From contig JBCBRD010000198.1 of NCBI GenBank assembly GCA_039819885.1, forward strand, positions 1-5,664: 5,664 nt of DNA, written 5' to 3'. A model generated the notes under the pieces. That model worked only from the letters and a program-made list of their open reading frames with translations. It did not search any database and was not told the origin of the DNA. Position numbers and translations under genes: made by a program. The DNA is from JBCBRD01 sp039819885. Lineage in GTDB: Bacteria > Pseudomonadota > Alphaproteobacteria > Rhizobiales > Hyphomicrobiaceae. Positions 1-5,130 of this stretch are shown piece by piece (within the stretch, counting starts at the first letter, position 1; each line of letters begins with the position of its first letter).

Positions 1-28
1 TGCGCCACTGCAACGCCGTCATTCTGTT
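1..28. repeat. Inverted copy of 956-983 (probable amplification/assembly chimera)
   Basis: The reverse complement of bases 1-28 is identical to 956-983, inside the second YRG gene, and the match runs off the window edge. The flanks also share GGC-N-AAC microhomology. PII homology of the minus-strand gene ends here. An inverted join to sequence about 0.9 kb away is typical of phi29 MDA chimeras. These bases probably do not adjoin base 29 in the genome. Confidence 0.85.
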
Positions 29-433
29 TGCCGTTGCTTGGATTGTCTCAAGCACTTTGTTCAGAATTTCATTTTGTACGACGATATCAAGCCGGAGTTT
101 GGGAACTTCATTGGTCTGGTACTCAGCACCACGATAGATCTCCGTTTGACCACGCTGACGGCCAAAGCCGCTGACCTGTGTCACTGTTATTCCCTCAACG
201 CCGATCTTCACGAGTTCTTCGCGCAGCGCTTCGTATTTGTGAGGGCGAATAATCGCGATGATCATCTGCATTGGAAATTCCTCTTCGTAGCGCAAGCCTT
301 GCTGAACCAATCGACGGATGGCCTCTGATCTGGAAGGAAGGTCCGACTGGCCGCGTCGCCAGTCATCGATCGTTTGCGAAAACTCGGTTGAAGCCACGAG
401 TTGTATGCGTTGGTCGAGCTTTTCCATGCTCAT
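1..433 (-). CDS. RHH DNA-binding domain fused to PII signal-transduction protein (3' partial)
   Basis: The reading frame is open from ATG 433 down to the left edge. Residues 1-53 look like a ribbon-helix-helix (CopG/MetJ-type) domain: a short strand near RIQLVAST, a helix near TIDDWRR, then the typical LPSRSEAIRRLVQQGL helix. From residue 55 the protein aligns without gaps to GlnB/GlnK: AIIRP near the start, the GFGRQRG nucleotide/2-oxoglutarate loop with Gln39, a T-loop with Tyr46 and the uridylylation Tyr51 (IYRGAEY), and Pro57-Lys58 (PII numbering). Homology stops at PII residue 82, exactly at the inverted-copy junction, so the TGKIGDGK B-loop and C-terminus are missing artificially and the last codons (1-28) are not native. 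PII proteins bind ATP/ADP and 2-oxoglutarate and act by protein contact; a built-in DNA-binding domain suggests a direct transcription regulator (inference). ATG 433 and ATG 427 are both possible starts, with only weak Shine-Dalgarno matches. It diverges from the YRG genes. Confidence 0.85.
   Translation of the reverse strand, partial: MSMEKLDQRIQLVASTEFSQTIDDWRRGQSDLPSRSEAIRRLVQQGLRYEEEFPMQMIIAIIRPHKYEALREELVKIGVEGITVTQVSGFGRQRGQTEIYRGAEYQTNEVPKLRLDIVVQNEILNKVLETIQATANRMTALQWR
279..283 (-). promoter_or_regulatory. Internal ribosome binding site before the PII domain
   Basis: On the minus strand GAGGA lies 7 nt before ATG 271, the exact first Met of the PII domain (MQMIIAI). The RHH domain is in the same frame with no intervening stop. 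The site could allow a second, PII-only product from the same mRNA. It could also be a relic of two once-separate genes, or chance from the Glu-Glu-Glu codons. Confidence 0.4.
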
Positions 434-510
434 CTCATGCGCTTGGCGCGCGCTCCCATCTTTTTTTGTGTGTTTCGGCCCGATACCTGCCCACGGAGGC
501 TGGTTTTGCG

Positions 511-516
511 AGTGTA
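511..516 (-). promoter_or_regulatory. Possible -10 element for the RHH-PII gene
   Basis: The minus strand reads TACACT, preceded by TGTTTC/TTTCTT at 16-18 bp, a poor -35. The resulting start would lie about 70 nt before ATG 433. This is a weak call made because the gene must have a promoter in this intergenic region. Confidence 0.25.
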
Positions 517-553
517 ACACGCTTGAATCATTAAGAAACACAGACTGCGCACC

Positions 554-568
554 TGCTTAATTTAAGCA
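554..568. promoter_or_regulatory. 15-bp palindrome, candidate operator
   Basis: TGCTTAA-T-TTAAGCA has perfect 7-bp arms around one central base. It ends 2 bp before the -35 hexamer of the YRG promoter, where a bound protein would affect polymerase. A further TTAAG half-site, inside a weak dyad at 522-535, lies 31 bp away (about three helical turns). The position between the divergent RHH-PII and YRG genes makes the RHH domain a natural candidate ligand (inference). Confidence 0.55.
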
Positions 569-570
569 TC

Positions 571-599
571 TTGACAAAGTTACACACCTTGCGTATGTT
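571..599 (+). promoter_or_regulatory. Sigma70-type promoter of the YRG operon
   Basis: A perfect TTGACA -35 (571-576), a 17-bp spacer and a TATGTT -10 (594-599) are present. Transcription would start near 606, leaving a leader of about 60 nt before ATG 665. The leader contains a 6-bp inverted repeat, GGGAAC (616-621) and GTTCCC (627-632), which could be an RNA hairpin or an operator. Confidence 0.75.
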
Positions 600-664
600 G
601 CGTTTATCGAATGACGGGAACGCAGTGTTCCCTACACAGAGACAACCAAGAACCGGAGGCTACC

Positions 665-862
665 ATGACCAAACTTATTTATCGCGGCCAGAAACATGAC
701 GGCCAAAAGGTCAACGCCAAGAACCAGAATGGCATGTTCATCGGCGGTCGGCCGCAAATGGTTTACCGCGGCATTGCCCACAATGGCGTTCGTACGACCC
801 AGGGTGCTGGCACGCATACCAGTGCGACACCTCTCATTTATCGCGGATTCCGGACTGCCTAA
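665..862 (+). CDS. YRG-repeat small protein 1 (DUF4278-like)
   Basis: This 65-residue protein starts at ATG 665, with GGAGG 5 nt upstream; an earlier in-frame ATG at 611 lacks such a site. It has three YRG motifs, LIYRG (4-8), MVYRG (32-36) and LIYRG (57-61), about 25-28 residues apart, each at the start of a short repeat rich in Gly, Asn, Gln and Thr. The first two are followed by (Q/I)-x-H-(D/N)-G. There is no signal peptide, membrane segment or cysteine, and the protein should be basic and cytoplasmic. The spaced YRG motifs resemble those of DUF4278 proteins (mostly known from cyanobacteria), whose function is unknown; that assignment is from memory. It follows a strong promoter and precedes a paralogue, divergent from the RHH-PII gene. 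Its function is not recognised; small size and a strong promoter suggest an abundant structural or binding protein. Confidence 0.8.
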   Translation: MTKLIYRGQKHDGQKVNAKNQNGMFIGGRPQMVYRGIAHNGVRTTQGAGTHTSATPLIYRGFRTA

Positions 863-930
863 TACGGCGGCTCAACGCATCAATATCAAACGGGCTGACA
901 TGCCCACTCAAAACAAGACTGGAGTGTCCC

Positions 931-1110
931 ATGAGCAAAATGATTTATCGCGGCCAACAGAATGACGGCGTTGCAGTGGCGCAAACACAAAATTCCGGAC
1001 GTCAGAAACTCGCTTACCGGGGTGTTGGCCATGACGGTCAGGTTGCCGTCGCTGAGAGAGCTGGTTCCGGCAGTGCCGCCCTTGTTTATCGTGGCGTTCG
1101 TGCACTGTGA
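931..1110 (+). CDS. YRG-repeat small protein 2, tandem paralogue
   Basis: This 59-residue protein starts at ATG 931, with GGAG 6 nt upstream. It is a diverged duplicate of the preceding gene: both begin M-x-K-x-IYRG-Q, both repeat YRG three times (Tyr 6, 29 and 53 here, a period of 23-24 residues), both place a DG or NG dipeptide four to five residues after the motif, and both end within a few residues of the last YRG (YRGVRAL here, YRGFRTA in the first). The repeats between motifs differ almost completely, so the YRG spacing appears to be what is selected. There is no promoter in the 68-bp gap, so it is probably co-transcribed with copy 1 and ended by the terminator at 1171. Cytoplasmic, function unknown. 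An inverted fragment of this gene is pasted at the left end of the window. Confidence 0.78.
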   Translation: MSKMIYRGQQNDGVAVAQTQNSGRQKLAYRGVGHDGQVAVAERAGSGSAALVYRGVRAL

Positions 1111-1149
1111 GTTTGGACTGGGCTACCGCCTCGTGTGAAAACAAGAACA

Positions 1150-1163
1150 AATGCAATTGCATT
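1150..1163. repeat. 14-bp perfect palindrome before the terminator
   Basis: AATGCAATTGCATT is self-complementary and lies 8 bp before the terminator stem, downstream of the second YRG gene. It has no loop, so it is more likely a protein site or chance than an RNA hairpin. No role can be assigned. Confidence 0.4.
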
Positions 1164-1170
1164 ATTTGCT

Positions 1171-1201
1171 AAAGGCCACCCAATCAGCGGTGGCCTTTTT
1201 T
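1171..1201 (+). terminator. Rho-independent terminator of the YRG operon
   Basis: The left arm AAAGGCCACC (1171-1180) pairs with GGTGGCCTTT (1189-1198) across an 8-nt loop, with six T residues at 1196-1201. It is 60 bp after the stop of the second YRG gene. Confidence 0.9.
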
Positions 1202-1315
1202 ATTGGAAATGCATATTCGCAACACCCTGTTCCATTGGGAACTTCGTTCCGCCTGTTATTGGCTTAGTGTTTCCTTAGATACAACGTCTTTGAGGAAATG
1301 GAGTGGAGTGACATG

Positions 1316-1615
1316 ATGAAAAAAACAATTCTGGTTGGCATGGTGGCTATGGTCACGATACTTGGTCCAGTCACCCAGGCACACGCCTATTACGAGTGCA
1401 AGGCCGTCGCCCGTGCACTATTCGGCAAGGGACCAAAGCTCCCAGGCACATGGTCGATTGCAGAAGGCTACACAAAGCGCGAAGCCTGCCGCAACGCCAA
1501 GTACGTCTGCCGGGACCGGCTCGACTATAAGCGTGAGGTCGATGGCTTTCCCTACCCGGTCGCCAAGTGCAAGCGCGTTGGTCGAGCACAGCTTATTTAC
1601 GGTCACACGCCTTAA
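1316..1615 (+). CDS. Small secreted four-cysteine protein, function unknown
   Basis: The protein has a clear Sec signal peptide: a Lys pair, a hydrophobic core (ILVGMVAMVTILGPV) and a cleavage site after AHA, just before YYECK. The mature part is about 75 residues, basic, with four cysteines in YYEC, REAC, YVC and AKC contexts, enough for two disulfides in the periplasm or outside the cell. No known domain was recognised; the AxGYTKREACRNA stretch resembles small Cys-containing exported proteins in which cysteine-bearing helices are cross-linked. ATG 1313 and 1316 are adjacent; GGAG at 1305-1308 is 4 or 7 nt away, favouring 1316, while ATG 1298 would add charged residues before the signal peptide. 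It is a single-gene unit between two terminators. A weak -10 (TAGATA, 1276-1281) is the only promoter hint. Confidence 0.75.
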   Translation: MKKTILVGMVAMVTILGPVTQAHAYYECKAVARALFGKGPKLPGTWSIAEGYTKREACRNAKYVCRDRLDYKREVDGFPYPVAKCKRVGRAQLIYGHTP

Positions 1616-1646
1616 TGGATTTAGAAATCGGGAGCTCACAGATTCC

Positions 1647-1677
1647 AAAAAGCCCGCTGTTGCGCAGCGGGCTTTTT
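1647..1677. terminator. Bidirectional rho-independent terminator
   Basis: AAAAAGCCCGCTG (1647-1659) pairs with CAGCGGGCTTTTT (1665-1677) across a 5-nt loop. The A and T tracts make it work on both strands, ending both the secreted-protein gene and the convergent Fae-family gene. Confidence 0.92.
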
Positions 1678-1715
1678 GAGTTTCGTGTTCACTTCCGAAT
1701 CTAAATCTTCCGGGA

Positions 1716-2264
1716 TCAGATCTCGCCTTTTAGGCCTTTCTCAAAGTACTTGTGGACGATCTTGTCCTGGTTTTCGAGAAGCCAATCAATTGATGGTTCG
1801 AAGTTCATAGCTTTGTTGATGGCTTGTGCCGTTGCCTTACGATGAATGTCGAACAGGATTTGGTGGTCCAGGTTGTCGTCGGTCGCAACTGATGGGTTCA
1901 ACCAAACCGAAACGATAATGCCGAGATCGTTGACTTTGCCTTTCGGGATGTCGCCCGCGCGGACAGCATCCAGCACACCCATGGACGTAGCGTACTGCAC
2001 CGTGCCCATTAAAATGTTCGTGTAGCGCACGTCTTCGACCGTGACTTTTGACACGCAGATCGTTGGCGGGCGTACCATGATGTCAGTGTTCATGATCGCG
2101 AGAACACGCGAGTGTCCCTTGACCTGATCGCCCAGTAGGTTGGCGAAAGCGGATCCGAACGGACCGTCCATTTCACCGATTGCAACTTCTGGTTCGGCCG
2201 CTGTGCCTGGTGGGCCGCCGCCAACAAGGCTTTCACCGACGCGCATAACGATGCGTTCGCTCAT
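1716..2264 (-). CDS. Formaldehyde-activating enzyme (Fae) family protein lacking the catalytic His
   Basis: This 182-residue protein aligns along its length with Fae, which joins formaldehyde to tetrahydromethanopterin: RVGESLVG (8-15), a VLAIMN-x5-RPPT block (54-68), KVTVEDVR (73-80), MGTVQYATSMGVLDAV (86-101), DIPKGKVNDLGIIVSVWLNP (105-124), and a downstream HRKATAQAINKAM helix (141-153). Characterised Fae is about 170 residues. Its catalytic histidine sits in a VAHID-type motif; here the aligned segment is AAEPEVAIG, so Glu24 replaces His, with a two-residue insertion before it. It may therefore be a Fae-like (Fae2/Fae3-type) paralogue with another reaction, or a C1 or pterin sensor, rather than a true Fae (inference). 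Start ATG 2264 has AGAGGA about 8 nt upstream. It is a single gene, divergent from the ABC operon; no other C1 gene is in the window. Confidence 0.85.
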   Translation of the reverse strand: MSERIVMRVGESLVGGGPPGTAAEPEVAIGEMDGPFGSAFANLLGDQVKGHSRVLAIMNTDIMVRPPTICVSKVTVEDVRYTNILMGTVQYATSMGVLDAVRAGDIPKGKVNDLGIIVSVWLNPSVATDDNLDHQILFDIHRKATAQAINKAMNFEPSIDWLLENQDKIVHKYFEKGLKGEI

Positions 2265-2456
2265 TATTGTTTCCTCTCGTGGATTAGACGTCTTGAAGCG
2301 TGATTGTTTGAAGCGGGCGGACTATTGCCGAGGTCGGGCGTATAGAGCAAGAGGGAGGGGTGCTACGGAACGTTTAATGACCGACTTTTTGTGTTACTGC
2401 CGCACTTGTTCTGAGGCGTGATTTGGACGAACCCGCTTTCGAACCCAGTATCTAGA

Positions 2457-2477
2457 ATGAAAGACATGCCCACATGA
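2457..2477 (+). other. Six-codon ORF overlapping the ABC ATPase start
   Basis: ATG-AAA-GAC-ATG-CCC-ACA-TGA ends inside the ATPase start codon (ATGA overlap at 2474-2477). The ATPase has no good Shine-Dalgarno site of its own, so translational coupling is possible. It may equally be chance. Confidence 0.25.
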
Positions 2478-3400
2478 CCGCCATTATCTCAATCTCTGGG
2501 TTGAGCAAGACGTATGCATCAGGGTTTCAGGCCCTGAAGAGCATCGACCTGACCATAGAGCGTGGTGAGATCTTTGCATTGCTCGGGCCCAATGGTGCTG
2601 GCAAGACCACGCTCATCAGCGCGATTTGTGGGATTGTGAACCCCACCGGTGGGTCCGTCACAGTGGACGGATTGGACATTGCCAAGGACTTTCGCGCCGT
2701 GCGCGCCATGATCGGGCTCGTACCGCAGGAATTGGCGACCGACATGTTCGAGACCGTGTTGGCGACTGTGTCGTTCAGCCGTGGATTGTTCGGCAAGAGC
2801 GCCAATCCGAAACACATCGAGACTGTGTTGCGTCAACTCTCCTTGTGGGACAAGCGGAATGACAAGATCATGACGCTGTCGGGGGGGATGAAACGGCGCG
2901 TTCTTATCGCCAAAGCGCTTGCCCATGAACCTTTGATTTTGTTCCTTGATGAACCGACAGCCGGGGTCGATGTCGCGCTTCGGCGGGACATGTGGGACAT
3001 CGTGCGTGCGATGCGTGAATCCGGTGTCACGATTATTCTGACGACCCACTACATAGAAGAAGCCGAGGAGATGGCGGACCGGATTGGCGTCATCAACAAG
3101 GGTGAAATCATTGTGGTGGAGGGGAAAGACGAGTTGATGCGCAAGCTTGGCAAGAAGCAGCTTGAGCTTCACTTGTCGACGCCACTTGAAGGGATCCCTG
3201 ATGCTTTGTCGCCTCACGATTTACAATTGAACGAGGAGGGGACAGCGCTTGTCTATACCTACGATACCCGTGCCGAGCGGACGGGCATCACATCCTTGCT
3301 GAACGATATGCGCGAAGCCGGTATTGGTTTTTCCGATATCAGTACGACGCAGAGTTCGCTTGAAGACATCTTCGTTGATCTCGTGGAGAAATCTCAATGA
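2474..3400 (+). CDS. yadG: ABC-2 exporter ATP-binding protein, YadG type
   Basis: This is the nucleotide-binding subunit that powers the membrane partner encoded next. All ABC landmarks are present: Walker A GPNGAGKTT (38-46), Q-loop Gln85 in LVPQE, signature LSGGMKRR (135-142), Walker B LILFLDE (154-160) with the D-loop GVD after it, and the H-loop His192 in TTHYIEE. The 308-residue length and stretches such as GLVPQE, LSGGMKRR and EPTAGVD match E. coli YadG as I remember it; residues 230-308 form the C-terminal extension usual in this drug/polysaccharide-export-like subgroup. ATG 2474 is the only plausible start, and its ribosome site is weak. It overlaps the permease gene by ATGA. The substrate is unknown for the family, so a specific export role cannot be given. 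Confidence 0.93.
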   Translation: MTAIISISGLSKTYASGFQALKSIDLTIERGEIFALLGPNGAGKTTLISAICGIVNPTGGSVTVDGLDIAKDFRAVRAMIGLVPQELATDMFETVLATVSFSRGLFGKSANPKHIETVLRQLSLWDKRNDKIMTLSGGMKRRVLIAKALAHEPLILFLDEPTAGVDVALRRDMWDIVRAMRESGVTIILTTHYIEEAEEMADRIGVINKGEIIVVEGKDELMRKLGKKQLELHLSTPLEGIPDALSPHDLQLNEEGTALVYTYDTRAERTGITSLLNDMREAGIGFSDISTTQSSLEDIFVDLVEKSQ

Positions 3401-4158
3401 ACTTCACTGCTGTCCGGGCGATCTACCTGTTTGAGATGTCACGATGGGGGCGGACTTTGCTGCAGAGCGTTGCCTCACCGGTGCTGTCAACATCACTCTA
3501 CTTCATCGTCTTTGGGGCTGCCATTGGGTCACGCATCGAGAGTATTGATGGCGTTAGCTACGGGGCGTTTATCGTGCCAGGACTGGTCATGCTCTTGCTA
3601 CTAAATGAGAGCACATCGAACGCTGCATTCGGCATCTATTTCCCGCGGTTTACCGGAACGATCTACGAAATTCTATCTGCGCCGATATCACCGTTTGAAG
3701 TTGTACTTGGGTACGTTGGAGCTGCTGCGACCAAATCGATTGTTTTGGGACTGATCATTCTTGCAACGGCGAGCTTTTTCGTTGACCTGCGGATTGAGCA
3801 TCCGCTTGTTATGTTGCTGTTTCTTGTTTTGACCGCAATCTCATTTAGTCTCTTTGGGTTCATCATCGGTATTTGGGCGGATGGCTTTGAGAAGCTTCAA
3901 GTCATCCCGCTTCTGGTGTTGACGCCGCTCACGTTCCTCGGTGGAACGTTCTACTCCATCAATATGCTCCCACCGTTCTGGCAAACGGTGACGCTGTTTA
4001 ACCCAATTGTTTATCTGGTCAGCGGGTTTCGCTGGAGCTTTTACGGTGTATCCGATGTGCCCGTCGCCGTATCGCTCGGCATGACGGTGCTGTTTCTGCT
4101 CGTATGCCTTACGGGCATCTGGTGGATCTTCAGAACCGGCTATCGGCTCAAGGCTTGA
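3397..4158 (+). CDS. yadH: ABC-2 exporter permease, YadH type
   Basis: This is an inner-membrane subunit of 253 residues with about six hydrophobic segments, roughly at 25-45, 57-75, 103-128, 136-160, 166-186 and 225-246. The ABC-2 family signature is clear near the C-terminal half: LTPLTFLGGTFYSINMLPP (175-193) and NPIVYLVSGFRWSFYG (202-217), closely resembling E. coli YadH. The start overlaps the ATPase stop in an ATGA, so the two are translated as a pair and should form a dimer-of-dimers exporter. No terminator follows within the next 150 bp, so transcription may continue into the DUF2189 gene. Substrate unknown. Confidence 0.93.
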   Translation: MNFTAVRAIYLFEMSRWGRTLLQSVASPVLSTSLYFIVFGAAIGSRIESIDGVSYGAFIVPGLVMLLLLNESTSNAAFGIYFPRFTGTIYEILSAPISPFEVVLGYVGAAATKSIVLGLIILATASFFVDLRIEHPLVMLLFLVLTAISFSLFGFIIGIWADGFEKLQVIPLLVLTPLTFLGGTFYSINMLPPFWQTVTLFNPIVYLVSGFRWSFYGVSDVPVAVSLGMTVLFLLVCLTGIWWIFRTGYRLKA

Positions 4159-4241
4159 ACGCATTGTCTTGCGTCGGTTTCTTGCGAACTCATGGCCGCC
4201 ATCTGATCTTTATCAATTGATGCACTGAAGAGGTCGGTATC

Positions 4242-4316
4242 ATGTCGAGTGTCAGGCGGCATCGGCATACCGCTGTCATCGCAGCAAAGCCCTCAACATT
4301 GGGAAAGCGAACATGA
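4242..4316 (+). CDS. Possible 24-aa leader ORF coupled to the DUF2189 gene
   Basis: ATG 4242 is preceded by GAAGAGG with an 8-nt gap, a better ribosome site than that of the gene downstream. The ORF encodes 24 residues, strongly basic (MSSVRRHRHTAV start, GKRT end), and its TGA overlaps the ATG of the DUF2189 gene at 4313-4316. Good initiation plus a stop-start overlap suggests translational coupling or a small regulatory peptide. No similarity was recognised, and composition alone does not prove coding. Confidence 0.35.
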   Translation: MSSVRRHRHTAVIAAKPSTLGKRT

Positions 4317-5092
4317 CGTCGGCTACAATGAACGTACCTGCGGTTCAAAACCTCACTGTTGGTGACCTGATCGAGGTTCTGGGGGCTGGGGTTCGCGACT
4401 TTGTGGCAGCTCCTCAATATGGGCTGTTCTTCGGTGGGATTTATGCGATTGCTGGCTGGGTGATCATTGCGTTCTTGTTCTATTACAAGCTGCTCTATCT
4501 CGCCTATCCACTCGCCATGGGCTTTGCATTGATCGCGCCCTTTGCTGCGGTTGGTTTTTATGCTGTCAGTCGCGCACTTGAGAAGGGTGAGAAACTGTCT
4601 TGGTCAGGCGTACTGGGCGCTGTCGGTGGGACGACCAAAAGCGATCTTCGTTGGATGGCCCTGGTTACCAGCTTTGCGTTCTTCTTGTGGATGGACATTG
4701 CCGCCATCCTATTCCTATCCATCATGGGGTTCGACGCACTTGGCCCGCAGTTTTTTGAACTCGTTTTTACAACGTCGACTGGCTGGCTGTTTTTGCTTGT
4801 CGGAAATGCTGTCGGGGCCGTCATCGCGTTCATGGTATTTTCGATCTGCGTTGTTTCGTTTCCGATGTTGCTTGATCGCGACGTCGACTTCGCGACCGCC
4901 ATGGTCACGAGTGTCAAAGTTGTCAAAGCCAACCCCGCGACCATGTTTGTCTGGCTCATTATCATCGGGTTGCTGACCGGGCTTAGTTTACTCTCTGGGT
5001 TCATTGGCTTGTTCGTTATGCTACCCGTCGTAGGGCACGCGACGTGGCACCTCTACCGGCGCGCTGTGGCACACGAGACTGCAGAACTCTAG
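4313..5092 (+). CDS. DUF2189 integral membrane protein
   Basis: This 259-residue inner-membrane protein has a short soluble N-terminus containing LTVGDLIEVLGAGVRDF (14-30) and then APQYGLFFGGIYAIAGWV, the opening typical of DUF2189 proteins as I remember them. Hydrophobic stretches at about 38-58, 61-85, 114-140, 156-187 and 210-245 suggest five to six membrane passes, with a charged loop at 88-112 and a conserved-looking FPMLLDRDVDFATAM stretch (183-197). The molecular function of the family is unknown. ATG 4313 overlaps the stop of a short leader ORF; ATG 4328 is an alternative start. It lies 154 bp after the exporter genes on the same strand and converges with the DUF6455 gene, whose end is 38 bp away; no terminator-like hairpin was seen between them. 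Confidence 0.82.
   Translation: MTSATMNVPAVQNLTVGDLIEVLGAGVRDFVAAPQYGLFFGGIYAIAGWVIIAFLFYYKLLYLAYPLAMGFALIAPFAAVGFYAVSRALEKGEKLSWSGVLGAVGGTTKSDLRWMALVTSFAFFLWMDIAAILFLSIMGFDALGPQFFELVFTTSTGWLFLLVGNAVGAVIAFMVFSICVVSFPMLLDRDVDFATAMVTSVKVVKANPATMFVWLIIIGLLTGLSLLSGFIGLFVMLPVVGHATWHLYRRAVAHETAEL
4766..4826. repeat. Native source of the 61-bp inverted copy at the right end
   Basis: These bases lie within the DUF2189 gene (about residues 152-171, a membrane segment) and recur exactly, inverted, at 5604-5664. The frame here is intact, so this is the native copy. Confidence 0.9.
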
Positions 5093-5130
5093 GGTCGCCG
5101 CATTCAAGCAGTTGGTCCGCCAGCTTGCTG

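Noticed and set aside
38..328. Plus-strand open frame of 96 codons at the left end
   Set aside because: It is antisense to the clear RHH-PII coding region and has no ribosome site or recognisable protein similarity.
1238..1242. GGAAC as a -35 element of an EcfG general-stress promoter
   Set aside because: No GTT -10 element lies at the required spacing of about 17-19 bp. GGAAC at 617 and 2367 fails the same test.
1785..1794. ATCAATTGAT palindrome, also present at 4212-4221
   Set aside because: It resembles FNR half-sites but in the wrong order and without the N4 spacer. One copy is inside the Fae-family coding sequence, so this is probably chance.
2519..3217. Minus-strand open frame of 232 codons
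   Set aside because: It is entirely antisense to the ABC ATPase, whose motifs are unmistakable; its composition (His, Arg, Gln rich) is that of a shadow frame.
4160..4175. ACGCA/TGCGT inverted repeat after the permease gene as a terminator
   Set aside because: The stem is only five base pairs and no T-tract follows.
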